From Alkaliphilus metalliredigens QYMF (GTDB taxonomy: Bacteria > Bacillota > Clostridia > Peptostreptococcales > Natronincolaceae), in NCBI RefSeq assembly GCF_000016985.1, contig NC_009633.1, positions 1,178,001 through 1,242,000 of the forward strand: a DNA stretch of 64,000 nucleotides, written 5' to 3'. Position numbers and translations under genes: made by a program. The notes under the pieces are model-generated. The model was given only the letters and a program-made list of their open reading frames with translations. It did not search any database and was not told the DNA's origin. Of the stretch, positions 8,955-18,652 are shown piece after piece; the first letter of the stretch is position 1, and the number at the start of each line of letters is the position of its first letter.

Positions 8955-9890
8955 ATGAAAAGATATATCATAAAAAGAATGCTGATAGCACTGCCTATGA
9001 TGTTGGCAGTATCCTTTATCGCCTTTGTTCTTATCAATCTCATTCCAGCTGATCCTGCTGAAGTAGCCCTAAGGGTGAATGATATCATACCTACTGAGGA
9101 AGCAATAGAAGGTATGAGGGAAGAATTGGGATTAAATAAATCCTACTTGCAACGGTATATTGATTGGCTACGGGATGTTCTCCGTCTTGATTTTGGGAAT
9201 TCCTATGTCAATAAAAACAGAACGGTTATAGGGGAGATTTCTAGGAGCTTACCCGCTACTTTAGAGCTGGCAGGGGCTTCTTTGTTTATTGTCATTTTTG
9301 TCAGTATACCTATTGGGGTGCTTTGTGCTACATTTAAAGACAGTGTTTTTGATAGAATCGTAAGATTATTTATATTTATCGGTACGGCGATGCCCAACTA
9401 TTGGATTGGCATTTTGTTGATATGGTTATTTGGAGTCAAATTAGATCTGCTACCAACGGGAGGAAATAAAGAAGAAGGTGCAATTATTCTGCCTGCCATT
9501 GCATTGAGCCTTACCTATATTTCCACCTATGTTAGATTGATAAGAACCAGCATGCTAGAAAATATGACAGAGAATTATGTTTTTTATGCAAAGGTTAGAG
9601 GACTTAATGACAAAACAATCATATTAAAACATGTTTTGAAAAATTCGCTTCAATCCTCTATCACTGCTTTAGGAATGAGTATTGTTAAGCTGATTTCTGG
9701 AACTGTTGTGATCGAAAATATCTTTTCCTGGCCGGGGATAGGTAGACTATGTATTTCTTCAATTTTTAATAGGGATTATCCAGTGATTCAGGCTTATATT
9801 CTTATGATGGGTATACTCTTTGTTTTATGTAATCTTATTGTGGATCTTGTACATTATAAATTGGATCCAAGACTACAAGAGGTGATGTAA
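8955..9890 (+). CDS. nikB: NikB-type ABC permease
   Basis: Dipeptide/nickel-family permease. The N-terminus MKRYIIKRMLIALPMMLAVSFIAF and the loop GLNKSYLQRYIDWLRDVLRLDFGNSY are family hallmarks, followed by about five membrane helices and the EAA-type coupling loop (YVFYAKVRGLNDKTIILKHVLKN). ATG 8955 follows AAGGAGG. It forms the heteromeric channel with the next gene, whose start overlaps this stop. Confidence 0.88.
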   Translation: MKRYIIKRMLIALPMMLAVSFIAFVLINLIPADPAEVALRVNDIIPTEEAIEGMREELGLNKSYLQRYIDWLRDVLRLDFGNSYVNKNRTVIGEISRSLPATLELAGASLFIVIFVSIPIGVLCATFKDSVFDRIVRLFIFIGTAMPNYWIGILLIWLFGVKLDLLPTGGNKEEGAIILPAIALSLTYISTYVRLIRTSMLENMTENYVFYAKVRGLNDKTIILKHVLKNSLQSSITALGMSIVKLISGTVVIENIFSWPGIGRLCISSIFNRDYPVIQAYILMMGILFVLCNLIVDLVHYKLDPRLQEVM

Positions 9891-10711
9891 TGATGATAAA
9901 GAAATTACTGAGGGACAAAATCGCGCTGATCACTTTAATCATTATATTATCTACGATGCTGATAGGGATTTTAGCCGAGGAGATTGCACCCAACGATCCA
10001 AATAAAACAAATATTACAAATAAATATACCCAGATTAGTGAGGAATTTCCACTAGGGACAGATCATCTTGGACGCTGTATACTATCAAGATTAATCTATG
10101 GTATAAGACCTACCATATTTTTATCCATGATTACAATGTTCTGCACAATTATCCTTGGGACAATTGTTGGTATGATATCAGGATACGCTAGAGGGATGAT
10201 TGATGAAGCGATTATGCGGATGGTGGATGTCATGTTATCCTTTCCTAGCGAAGTTATGATACTTGCAGTGGTTGGTATGATGGGGGTTGGGATACGAAAT
10301 ATCATTATAGCAAGCATCGCCATCAAGTGGGCTTGGTATGCTAGAATGATTAGGTCCAGTGTGATTAAATACAACAATAAAAATTATATTTTATATTCCA
10401 AAACCATCGGTACAAGTAAAGGTTTTATTATCACCAGACATTTACTTCCCAATATTCTATCGGAGATCATTGTGCTGGCTACATTGGATATGGGCTGGGT
10501 CATTCTTAGTATTTCTACGCTTTCATTCCTTGGACTTGGAATTCAAGCACCAACTGCAGAATGGGGAGCCATGCTCAGTGAAGCAAAGAATGTGATTACC
10601 TCTCATCCAACACAAATGCTTGCTCCAGGCTTTGCTATATTAATCCTTGTGTCGGCTTTTAATATGTTGGGAGATAGTTTAAGGGATGTGCTAGATCCAA
10701 AGGAGGTATAA
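9890..10711 (+). CDS. nikC: NikC-type ABC permease
   Basis: Second channel subunit. It shows the family start (one helix then NDPNKTNITNKYTQISEEFPLGTDHLGRCILSRL), the DHLGRD-like motif here as DHLGRC, and the coupling loop YILYSKTIGTSKGFIITRHLLPN. Start codons ATG 9890 and ATG 9893 are adjacent; GAGGTGA is better spaced for 9893. The start overlaps the nikB stop (ATGTAATGATG), implying coupled translation. Confidence 0.87.
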   Translation: MMIKKLLRDKIALITLIIILSTMLIGILAEEIAPNDPNKTNITNKYTQISEEFPLGTDHLGRCILSRLIYGIRPTIFLSMITMFCTIILGTIVGMISGYARGMIDEAIMRMVDVMLSFPSEVMILAVVGMMGVGIRNIIIASIAIKWAWYARMIRSSVIKYNNKNYILYSKTIGTSKGFIITRHLLPNILSEIIVLATLDMGWVILSISTLSFLGLGIQAPTAEWGAMLSEAKNVITSHPTQMLAPGFAILILVSAFNMLGDSLRDVLDPKEV

Positions 10712-10715
10712 GCTA

Positions 10716-11525
10716 GTGGAAGAAATATTAAAGGTCAATCATTTAAAAGTGAGTCATAGGGACCATAAAGTGTTTAAGAATATCATTTGGGATATTTCCT
10801 TTACTTTGAAAAAAAATCGTTGTCTTGGTATTGTTGGAGAAAGTGGCAGTGGCAAGAGTATTACCTGCAAAGCTATATTAGATCTGCTGGATAAAAGTTT
10901 TGATGTAAAGGGAGAAGTGATTTTAAATGATATACATCTGTTGAAGGCAGACAAAAGGAAGATTAGACAGATAAGGGGAAAGGAAATCTCCATGATATTA
11001 CAAAATCCTATGACTGCCTTCGATCCGCTGTACCCTATACAAGAACAAATGATGGAAACTTTTATTGAAAATCTTGATATTAGTAAAAAAGAAGCTTTGG
11101 TTCTTTCATTAAAGGCACTAGAGGATATGAATATCCTTTGTCCTAAAGATGTACTTAAAAAATATCCATATCAACTGAGTGGGGGGATGCTCCAGAGGAT
11201 TATGATAGGTATCACACTTACACTAAAGCCCAGTATTATTATTGCCGATGAACCAACTACTGCTGTGGACGCCATCAATGTAGGGAAGGTGATGGAGGAG
11301 TTTGAAAGGATTAAAGAAACCTATGATACATCTATGATCTTTATATCCCATGATCTAGGGGCGGTTGCTAGGATATCTGATGATATCCTAGTAATGAAGG
11401 AGGGTGAAGTTGTGGAAGAGGGTGAAACACAGTGCGTGCTAAGGACACCTAAAAGTGAGCATACAAAATATTTAATCAATACCAGAAAGGCATTGACGGA
11501 TAAGTTCCATCGGGTTATAGGATAG
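10716..11525 (+). CDS. nikD: NikD-type ABC ATP-binding protein
   Basis: DppD/NikD-class ATPase: Walker A GESGSGKSI, Q-loop LQNPMTAFDPLYPI, signature LSGGMLQR, Walker B IIIADEPTTAVD and switch ISHDLGAV. GTG start 10716 lies 9 nt after AGGAGG. The C-terminus lacks the Cys-containing oligopeptide-binding extension seen in many DppD proteins, as in NikD. Works as a heterodimer with the protein encoded at 11538. Confidence 0.87.
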   Translation: MEEILKVNHLKVSHRDHKVFKNIIWDISFTLKKNRCLGIVGESGSGKSITCKAILDLLDKSFDVKGEVILNDIHLLKADKRKIRQIRGKEISMILQNPMTAFDPLYPIQEQMMETFIENLDISKKEALVLSLKALEDMNILCPKDVLKKYPYQLSGGMLQRIMIGITLTLKPSIIIADEPTTAVDAINVGKVMEEFERIKETYDTSMIFISHDLGAVARISDDILVMKEGEVVEEGETQCVLRTPKSEHTKYLINTRKALTDKFHRVIG

Positions 11526-11537
11526 GAGGGGAGTTTA

Positions 11538-12341
11538 ATGTTACTTGAAATACAGAATGTCTATAAAAGCTATAAAAAATCTATTGGTATGATAAAAAAA
11601 GAAAGTGTTGAAATTGTAAAAGGTGTATCCCTGAGGCTTAAGGAGGGAGAATGCCTTGGCATCATTGGTGAAAGTGGCAGTGGGAAAAGTACTTTAGGAC
11701 GACTCATAATTGGTCTTGAAAAGGTAGATCGTGGTAATATACAGATTGAAGGTATCGACATCAGTAAGCTAAATAGTACGTTTCTAAAAAAGAAGGCAAG
11801 TGTTGTATTCCAAGACTATAGTTCTTCTGTTAACCCACGCTTTAGGGTTATAGATATTCTATCGGAACCCATAAAAACCTTTGAAAAATTAACAAAAAAA
11901 CATACAATCAAAAAGGCAATCAATCTATTAGAAAAAGTAGGTTTAGCTGAGGAATATTTATATCGTTATCCCCACCAGCTGAGTGGAGGACAATTACAAA
12001 GGGTGTGTATTGCTAGAGCGATTGCCACCAATCCTAAATTTATTGTTCTTGATGAAGCCATAAGTTCTTTAGATGTATCAGTTCAGGTTCAGGTGTTGGA
12101 TTTACTTATTGAGTTAAAAAAGCAAATGGCTATATCCTACATCTTTATCACCCATGATTTAACAGCCATTACCTATATATGCGATCGGGTTTTATTTTTT
12201 AAGGATGGCCTTGTCATCGAAGAGGTTAACGCTATGAGTGATTTAAGAAATGTAAAAGAGGAATATTCTAGGACATTATTACATGCCGCCATGATGATGA
12301 ATGAGAGGGAGGAGACCTATGAAATACAAAGAATATCTTAA
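11538..12341 (+). CDS. nikE: NikE-type ABC ATP-binding protein
   Basis: DppF/NikE-class ATPase: Walker A GESGSGKST, Q-loop FQDYSSSVNPRF, signature LSGGQLQR, Walker B FIVLDEAISSLD and switch ITHDLTAI. ATG 11538 follows GGAGGGG. The Walker B reads DEAISSLD rather than DEPTSALD, as in NikE. Its 3' end overlaps the MATE gene by 23 bp, tying the exporter to the importer operon. Confidence 0.87.
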   Translation: MLLEIQNVYKSYKKSIGMIKKESVEIVKGVSLRLKEGECLGIIGESGSGKSTLGRLIIGLEKVDRGNIQIEGIDISKLNSTFLKKKASVVFQDYSSSVNPRFRVIDILSEPIKTFEKLTKKHTIKKAINLLEKVGLAEEYLYRYPHQLSGGQLQRVCIARAIATNPKFIVLDEAISSLDVSVQVQVLDLLIELKKQMAISYIFITHDLTAITYICDRVLFFKDGLVIEEVNAMSDLRNVKEEYSRTLLHAAMMMNEREETYEIQRIS

Positions 12342-13653
12342 ACTTGCTATACCCTTTACCATATCAACAATAACACAGCCTTTACTAGGAGCAGTGGATA
12401 CCGCCGTTATAGGTAGACTTGGAGATCCTGCCTACATGGGTGGTGTAGCAGTAGGCACAGTGATTTTTAGTACCCTATATTGGCTATTTGGTTTTTTGAG
12501 GGTAAGCACATCGGGGTATTCTGCCCAAGCACTGGGAACAAATGATGAAAAGGATGGATTGTTTGCATTATATAGACCAAGTATAATTGCCATCATAATT
12601 AGTTTTATTTTTGTGGCGCTACAGGTTCCAATTTTTCATACTGCTATGAACCTTATTAATCCTGATATAGAGGTATACCGTCAAGCATCCACTTATTTTC
12701 ATATTTTGATTTGGGGTGCACCCTTTGTTTTGCTGAACTATGTAAACCTTGGATGGCTTATGGGTAGGAAGAAGGTAAAGGCTTCTATGTTTTTACAGAT
12801 TTTTACCAATGTGTTGAATATTGTTTTAGACATTGTTTTTGTCATGTATTTCAAGATGGGTGTAGCTGGGGTTGCCTATGCTACCTTGATCGCACAAATA
12901 ACAGCCTTTGCTATTGGATTCTACCTGATCAGTGTGAATCTCAACCTATCAGCAATAAAAAAGTATCTTTCTCAGTTGTTTGATCAAAGAGCCTTCAAGA
13001 AAATTATGGGTGTCAATAGAGACCTGATGATTAGAACGGTATGCTTACTTATCGTAACTAATATGTTTGTAGCAAAAGGGGCTTCTCTTGGGACGGAAAT
13101 GTTGGCAGCCAATGCAGTTTTATTCCAAATACAGTATATTATTGCATACTTTTTTGATGGCTTTGCCAATGCCTCCAGTGTCTTTGTAGGTACTGCTGTT
13201 GGAGAAAAGAATGCAAAGCTGTACAATGAAGTTTTGACTGTTTCTACCAAAACCACATTTATATTAGCGGCTATTATGTCACTTGTGATATACTTTTTTA
13301 GAGGTGAAATAATCAGTATTTTTACCGTTATTGAAGGCATAATTAACCTAAGTTTAGCCTACTCTATGTGGTTGGTTATTTACCCATTTGTTATAGGAAT
13401 TGGCTTAGTCTATTATGGCATTTTTACCGGTGCCACCTATACCGCTCCCATCAGAAATTCAATGATTTTATCCCTTGGGGTATTCCTGATCACTTATTTT
13501 GTGATGGTTCCTCTGTGGGGTAACCATGGTTTATGGCTTTCTTTTATTGTTTTTAGTTTAGGAAGAAGTGTTTTTCTTGCACCCTATATTACAACCTTTA
13601 AGAAAGAAGTCTTTATACTTGAGACTAGCCAAGTGATTGCTCATAGTGTCTAA
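12319..13653 (+). CDS. MATE-family efflux transporter
   Basis: About 445 residues with twelve hydrophobic segments. The start KYKEYLKLAIPFTISTITQPLLGAVDTAVIGRLGDPAYMGGVAVG is the MATE/DinF N-terminal repeat. ATG 12319 follows GGGAGGAG and lies inside the end of nikE. MATE proteins exchange Na+ or H+ for organic compounds. Linkage to a Nik-like importer suggests it could export a metal-chelating small molecule that the importer retrieves, but no metallophore synthase is nearby, so that is speculative. Confidence 0.85.
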   Translation: MKYKEYLKLAIPFTISTITQPLLGAVDTAVIGRLGDPAYMGGVAVGTVIFSTLYWLFGFLRVSTSGYSAQALGTNDEKDGLFALYRPSIIAIIISFIFVALQVPIFHTAMNLINPDIEVYRQASTYFHILIWGAPFVLLNYVNLGWLMGRKKVKASMFLQIFTNVLNIVLDIVFVMYFKMGVAGVAYATLIAQITAFAIGFYLISVNLNLSAIKKYLSQLFDQRAFKKIMGVNRDLMIRTVCLLIVTNMFVAKGASLGTEMLAANAVLFQIQYIIAYFFDGFANASSVFVGTAVGEKNAKLYNEVLTVSTKTTFILAAIMSLVIYFFRGEIISIFTVIEGIINLSLAYSMWLVIYPFVIGIGLVYYGIFTGATYTAPIRNSMILSLGVFLITYFVMVPLWGNHGLWLSFIVFSLGRSVFLAPYITTFKKEVFILETSQVIAHSV

Positions 13654-13691
13654 AGAATATTTGTAAGATTTTCATAGAAGAAGGAGGTATT

Positions 13692-15299
13692 ATGAGAACA
13701 TCCATTAAAGTAAAAATGATTGTAGCTATATGCATAACTTTTTTTATATTATTTGCCATATTTATTTATACGATGGATGGTAAAGTAAAAGAAAGCGTTA
13801 ATCTCCTTAATGTAAATCTTACAAACCAACTAATTGATGCCAGGGGAAATCAAATGTCCTACTGGTTGGAACAGAGGAAAATAGAACTAGAAATGATGTC
13901 ATCTTTTATTATAAACTTTGAGAAGGATGAAATAGAGGCCAGAGAGTATATTGAATCGATACATAAACAAAAAAGTGATAGTTATCTTGACATGGGGATT
14001 GTAAAGTTTGGTGGATATAAGGTTAGCTGTGATGGCACTGGCTACTATATTAATCAAGAAAAATATTATAAGAATGCACTAAAGGAAAATGCTAGTTTTA
14101 AACTAAGTGAGCCTATGGAAAAGAACGGAGAAAAGATTGCTGTCATGCTTTACAAAGTTGGGGGAGTAAATAGAGAGATTGAGTTTATTTATGCAGAGAT
14201 CTCCTTAGAGGGTTTAATGAGAATCGCCTCTAGAATTAATGTATATGGAGGCACTGGAGAGATATTAGTAAAAAATAATAGTATCCATAGGGATGGAAAG
14301 TTTTTTGATGCTAATTTCATACAAGAAAATCCAGTGGTTTTTGAAACAGACATAAAATCTGCCAGGGGCTGGTCTCTTAATTATTATATTCCTGAAGGGA
14401 ATATAAATGAGATTAATCAAGAGGTGCGTAAGTTCATTATAATTTTTCAAGTGATACTGCTGCTAACTGTCATTATGCTGTTAACAGTTAGCTTTACTTC
14501 AATTATCAGACCTATTGATCAGTTAAAAGGACTGATGAAAAAAGTCGAAGATGGGGATTTGTCAGTAAGGCTTAAAACCAATAGAAAGGACGAAATCGGT
14601 AGCCTGATTACTGGCTTCAATAATATGACAGAGAAACTTGAAAGACTTAGCTATCAAGAAAAGGAAATGAAGCTTAAAATCATGCAGGAGCAAATCAAAC
14701 CGCATTTTCTTTATAATACGTTAGACACCATCAAATGGGTAGCTATGGAGGATAATACAGAAGAAGTGATAAGCCTGATCGATTCCTTAAGTACGTACTT
14801 TAGAATTGGTCTCAGTAGCGGAAAAACCTTTATTAGTCTTGATGAAGAACTGGAACATATTGATAGTTATCTGAGGATTCAAAAAGCAAGGTACGAGGAA
14901 CGACTAACTTATAGCATTCATTATGATGAGAGTCTGATGGAATATATGGTAATGAGGGTCCTATTACAACCTATTGTAGAAAACGCTGTGGTACATGGGG
15001 TGAGCAAAATGGAAGGTGGAGGTAAAATTTCTATTTATATTACCCATAAAGATGAAACTATCCTTATAAAAATAATGAATAATTCAGAAATAGCTCTAAA
15101 TACCCTGGAGGAAATAAATCATGCTTTAAAGGCAAATAGAAAAACCGAGGTTTTGAAAGGTTATGGACTATATAGTGTAAATCATAGGATAAAGCTAGAG
15201 TATGGTGAAAAGTATGGTTTAGAGCTTCAAGCCAAAAGCGGGTGGACTACTGCCATCATTACAATACCAAAGATAAGAAGGGAGAATGACTATGTTTAA
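13692..15299 (+). CDS. YesM/LytS-type sensor histidine kinase
   Basis: 535 residues: membrane helix (about 7-27), extracellular sensor (about 30-243), second helix (about 244-268), HAMP (about 270-320), then the His_kinase/HATPase pair. The phosphoacceptor histidine is about residue 338 in QIKPHFLYNTLDTIKW; ATP-binding boxes are LLQPIVENAVVHG (N box) and KGYGLYSVNHRI (G box). ATG 13692 follows AAGGAGG. It overlaps its response regulator gene. The sensor domain ligand is unknown; operon position suggests it senses the nik/MATE substrate. Confidence 0.87.
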   Translation: MRTSIKVKMIVAICITFFILFAIFIYTMDGKVKESVNLLNVNLTNQLIDARGNQMSYWLEQRKIELEMMSSFIINFEKDEIEAREYIESIHKQKSDSYLDMGIVKFGGYKVSCDGTGYYINQEKYYKNALKENASFKLSEPMEKNGEKIAVMLYKVGGVNREIEFIYAEISLEGLMRIASRINVYGGTGEILVKNNSIHRDGKFFDANFIQENPVVFETDIKSARGWSLNYYIPEGNINEINQEVRKFIIIFQVILLLTVIMLLTVSFTSIIRPIDQLKGLMKKVEDGDLSVRLKTNRKDEIGSLITGFNNMTEKLERLSYQEKEMKLKIMQEQIKPHFLYNTLDTIKWVAMEDNTEEVISLIDSLSTYFRIGLSSGKTFISLDEELEHIDSYLRIQKARYEERLTYSIHYDESLMEYMVMRVLLQPIVENAVVHGVSKMEGGGKISIYITHKDETILIKIMNNSEIALNTLEEINHALKANRKTEVLKGYGLYSVNHRIKLEYGEKYGLELQAKSGWTTAIITIPKIRRENDYV

Positions 15300-16053
15300 A
15301 GTTCTTATTGCAGATGATGAGCCCAAAATTAGAAAAGGACTTAAACAGTGGATAGAGGAAAGTTCCTATAAATTTCAGGTGGTTGCTGAGGCGAAGAATG
15401 GCAAAGAAGCTTTAGAATATACGATAAAGGCTTCACCAGAATTGTTTTTAGTAGACATTAATATGCCAATGATGAATGGACTTGATTTTATTAGTCAGAT
15501 GAAAAAAATCTCTCCCAATAGTATTGTAGTGATTATTACTGGTTATGACGATTTTCAGTATGCCCATAAAGCCATAAAATTTAACGTTTTTGATTATTTA
15601 TTAAAACCTGTTTCTAAAAACGAGTTTAACAACCTTTTGAGAAAAGTGACGGAGACTCTTGGTAATCGTGCTGATGAAGCTGAGGTGATGGAAGTCACCA
15701 CAGAAAAAAATGCTGCGTATTCAAGCATGATTAGATCTGTCAAAGACTATATAGATGATCATTTTGATGATAGCCAACTGGATTTATCTCATATAGCTCA
15801 ATTGTTTGATACAAGTAAATCTTATATTAGTAAACGAATGAAACAGGAGCTAGGAAAGTCTTTTGTAGAGTATCTAACGGATATAAGATTAGAGAAGGCA
15901 AAAAAAATTTTAGAAAACCATCATGCTAGAATGACTATGTATCATGTCTCCACAAGGGTAGGCTATACGTCACAGCATTATTTTAGTAGAGTTTTTAAAA
16001 AGACCTATGGAATATCGCCTATGGAATATAGGAATAAGTTTAATAAGCTTTAA
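15292..16053 (+). CDS. YesN-type response regulator with AraC DNA-binding domain
   Basis: Receiver domain (1-120) with acidic pair DDE at about 8-10, phosphoacceptor D55 in FLVDINMPMMNG, and lysine in LLKPVS. C-terminal AraC helix-turn-helix (about 150-250) ends in YTSQHYFSRVFKKTYGISPMEYR. I chose ATG 15292, 8 nt after AAGGGAG, over ATG 15286. It overlaps the kinase stop. Likely target: the promoter of the nik operon at about 7130. Confidence 0.87.
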   Translation: MFKVLIADDEPKIRKGLKQWIEESSYKFQVVAEAKNGKEALEYTIKASPELFLVDINMPMMNGLDFISQMKKISPNSIVVIITGYDDFQYAHKAIKFNVFDYLLKPVSKNEFNNLLRKVTETLGNRADEAEVMEVTTEKNAAYSSMIRSVKDYIDDHFDDSQLDLSHIAQLFDTSKSYISKRMKQELGKSFVEYLTDIRLEKAKKILENHHARMTMYHVSTRVGYTSQHYFSRVFKKTYGISPMEYRNKFNKL

Positions 16054-16076
16054 AGTATTGAGATATCTATAAAAGT

Positions 16077-16131
16077 ACTCCTTTCTGACTTAGAATTATT
16101 TTTTAATTCTCCACAGAAAGGAGTTTTTATT
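16077..16131. terminator. Bidirectional terminator between convergent genes
   Basis: Arms ACTCCTTTCTG (16077-16087) and CAGAAAGGAGT (16114-16124) with a further AGAATT/AATTCT inner stem; TTTTTATTT follows on the plus strand. It separates the response regulator from the convergent P-type ATPase gene. Confidence 0.75.
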
Positions 16132-16141
16132 TATATCTTAA

Positions 16142-18061
16142 TTACGCGTCAACATGAGAGAACGCTGGTTTATATGAATCTAATGTTGAATCGTCTGTAT
16201 TACTTTTAAAATTTAGTAGAAATGCAGAATTTATAATAACGACAACAGATCCCACATTGTGTACTAAGGCACCAAGCACTGGTCCTAAAACACCTATCAT
16301 TGCTAGTATAATAGCGATAAAGTTGAGAAGCAGAGATAGCACTATGTTTAGTTTTATTGTTGTCATTGTTTTTTGTGATAGACTTAATAGGTGAGGAATG
16401 GATTTGATGTCATCACTTATAAGGACAATATCTGCTGCATCAACAGCAATGTCACTACCTATACCACCCATTGCAACGCCTACATAAGCTTTCTTAAGGG
16501 CAGGTGCATCATTAATACCATCACCAACCATGCACACCATCTCATTTTTATTCTGATAATGTTCAATTGCAGACATTTTATCTTCTGGCAAGCATTCAGA
16601 GTGAACAGTAAGAATGCCAACATTTCTTCCAATATGAGAAGCTGCTTGTCGGTTATCTCCAGTTAACAATATACTTTCTACATTAAGGGCATTAAGGTTT
16701 CTAATCATTTTTGGAGAATCTTTACGTAATGTATCAGACAAGGCTAAAAAACCAGCCTTACAGCCATTAATGGCGACATAGATAATTGTGCAACCGTCGT
16801 TTCTGTATGTAGATGCTTTATCCATCATATCTTTAGGGATGACGATACCGTTTTCAAGAAGTAGTTCAGCATTTCCTGCAAAAATGATATCATCTTCGAT
16901 CGTTGTTTTGACGCCGCGGCCTGCAATCATTGTGAATTCTTGTGGCTCAACTAAAGCTTTGTTTGAGGTGTTTTTAAAATGAGAAACAATGGCCTTACCC
17001 AACGGGTGCTCGGAACGTAGTTCAGCAGAAACTGTCAGTGTCAATAATTTTTCTGAACTTATATCAGAATTGAAGCTATGCACTGCTACAACAGCAGGTT
17101 TACCATAAGTAAGGGTACCAGTTTTATCAAATGCAATTTTAGTTACCTTTGATAGTCTTTCTAGGGCATCTCCTTCACGAACAAGGATGCCAAACTTGGT
17201 AGCATTACCAATACCAGCCATTATGGCAGTGGGAGTAGCAAGTACTAAGGCACAAGGACAGAACACAACAAGAATCGTAACCGCTCGAATCATTTCCCCT
17301 GTGATAATCCATGTACCAACTGCAGATACAAGCGCAATGACAACTATCCAAGTAGCCCATCTATCCGCCATGCCAACAATTTTAGCCTTGCTTGAATCAG
17401 CAGATTCTACGAGTTTAATCATTCTCTGTAGTGAGCTGTTTTCACCAACCTTAGTAGCCTTCATATCAAAGGCACCAAACTGATTTACAGTTCCACTGGA
17501 AACTTCATTGCCTACAGCTTTATCAACAGGCAGTGATTCACCTGTCATTACGGATTGATTAATGGAGGTTTGGCCAGAAATAATCACGCCATCAACGGCA
17601 ATGGTTTCTCCTGGAAGTACACGGAGCACATCATCTATTTGAACCTTTTCAGCAGGTACTATGTTTTCCACTCCATCACGAAGGACTCGAGCAGTGCGAG
17701 GGGTAAGATGTATCAAACTTTCAATACCGGCACGTGCTTTTGCAACGGTACGTTCCTCTAATAGAGCACCCAGTGCCATAATTAGTGCGACTTCACCTGC
17801 AGCAAAATTTTCACCAATGAAAACAGCTGCAACAAGTGCGATTGAAACTAAAACATCTGCCTTAATGTCAAAGTTTTGTATAAGTCCTTCCACTGCACCT
17901 TTTATAATAGGAAAACCGCAGAGAATAATCGCTATCCATGCTGCATTAATCTTGAAATTCCCAATATCAAAAAAACTAATCAACAATGATATAGCAGATA
18001 GTATTAGAAATAATATGGTACGCTTTTCTTCATTTTTTAAAAAATCTATGGCCACTTTCAT
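16142..18061 (-). CDS. P1B-type heavy-metal ATPase
   Basis: 639-residue metal exporter. TGES actuator at 173-176, CPC metal-site motif at 268-270, phosphorylation motif DKTGT with D312, SEHPLG in the nucleotide domain and GDGINDAP hinge are all present. There is no N-terminal HMA metal-binding domain. The last helices contain HNVGSVVVIINS, the pattern of Cd/Zn/Co-type rather than classical Cu+ pumps, but I cannot assign the metal. ATG 18061 follows AGGTGAT and lies 8 nt after the CsoR-family gene, so the two form an operon under the operator at 18369-18400. Confidence 0.88.
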   Translation of the reverse strand: MKVAIDFLKNEEKRTILFLILSAISLLISFFDIGNFKINAAWIAIILCGFPIIKGAVEGLIQNFDIKADVLVSIALVAAVFIGENFAAGEVALIMALGALLEERTVAKARAGIESLIHLTPRTARVLRDGVENIVPAEKVQIDDVLRVLPGETIAVDGVIISGQTSINQSVMTGESLPVDKAVGNEVSSGTVNQFGAFDMKATKVGENSSLQRMIKLVESADSSKAKIVGMADRWATWIVVIALVSAVGTWIITGEMIRAVTILVVFCPCALVLATPTAIMAGIGNATKFGILVREGDALERLSKVTKIAFDKTGTLTYGKPAVVAVHSFNSDISSEKLLTLTVSAELRSEHPLGKAIVSHFKNTSNKALVEPQEFTMIAGRGVKTTIEDDIIFAGNAELLLENGIVIPKDMMDKASTYRNDGCTIIYVAINGCKAGFLALSDTLRKDSPKMIRNLNALNVESILLTGDNRQAASHIGRNVGILTVHSECLPEDKMSAIEHYQNKNEMVCMVGDGINDAPALKKAYVGVAMGGIGSDIAVDAADIVLISDDIKSIPHLLSLSQKTMTTIKLNIVLSLLLNFIAIILAMIGVLGPVLGALVHNVGSVVVIINSAFLLNFKSNTDDSTLDSYKPAFSHVDA

Positions 18062-18069
18062 TTTATCAC

Positions 18070-18345
18070 CTACCCCATCCTAGAAAAATGCTCTACAGCT
18101 TTGGCAAATTGAGCAATGGTTCTGTCAGCATCACCATGCTCTATACCATCACGTACGCAATGATGTAAATGACCTTCTAAAACGGCCTGTCCGACTTTGT
18201 GAAGTGCACTTTTTGCTGCATTAATTTGTATTAAGATATCTTCGCAAGGAACATCCTTATCTACCATTCCAGAAATAGCTCTAAGCTGACCTTCGATTTT
18301 TTTAATCCTTGATTGAACTTTAGTAACATCCATGCATTGACGCAT
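18070..18345 (-). CDS. CsoR-family metal-sensing repressor
   Basis: 91-residue all-helical DUF156 repressor. It contains the C-x24-H-x3-C spacing that in CsoR gives the Cu(I) ligands C36, H61 and C65, within PCEDILIQ and GHLHHC. An additional His pair (LHHC) and an N-terminal MRQCMD cysteine leave room for other metals as in InrS or RcnR. ATG 18345 has AAGGAGG 9 nt upstream; a longer reading frame lacks a ribosome site. It is first in the operon with the P1B ATPase, which it presumably represses. Confidence 0.87.
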   Translation of the reverse strand: MRQCMDVTKVQSRIKKIEGQLRAISGMVDKDVPCEDILIQINAAKSALHKVGQAVLEGHLHHCVRDGIEHGDADRTIAQFAKAVEHFSRMG

Positions 18346-18368
18346 ATTTGTATCCTCCTTATAACTGT

Positions 18369-18400
18369 ATTGTATACCTATAGGGGTATGGGTATACAAT
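18369..18400 (-). promoter_or_regulatory. CsoR-family operator
   Basis: A perfect 10-bp inverted repeat ATTGTATACC (18369-18378) / GGTATACAAT (18391-18400) surrounds TATAGGGGTATG. The G-tract flanked by A/T inverted repeats is the architecture of CsoR/RcnR-family operators. It lies 24 bp upstream of the repressor start, over the expected promoter, so autoregulation is likely. Confidence 0.75.
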
Positions 18401-18652
18401 AGCACGCCATATATATTTTGTCAATCAGATGTTAAAGGCAACGGATTTAATGAACTGAACCTACGTCAAAGAGCAGAAACTCTAACAAAGCCCTAGCTTT
18501 GATTAGTAAATTGTTAATTCAGATTAGAAAAAAGTAATTTAATGATATAATAGGGTATGATTACTACTTTTGATACTATGAAACAGTCGATACAATAAAG
18601 ATGTACTTCTTGATTTTATAAAAATTAAATGTGTAGAAAGTGAAGTGTTTAG

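Noticed and set aside
12984-13340. 118-codon minus-strand frame within the MATE gene
   Set aside because: Shadow frame; hydrophobic by complementarity to membrane-helix codons.
17661-18083. 140-codon plus-strand frame opposite the P-type ATPase
   Set aside because: Antisense shadow of a well-supported gene; no ribosome site and no recognisable domain.
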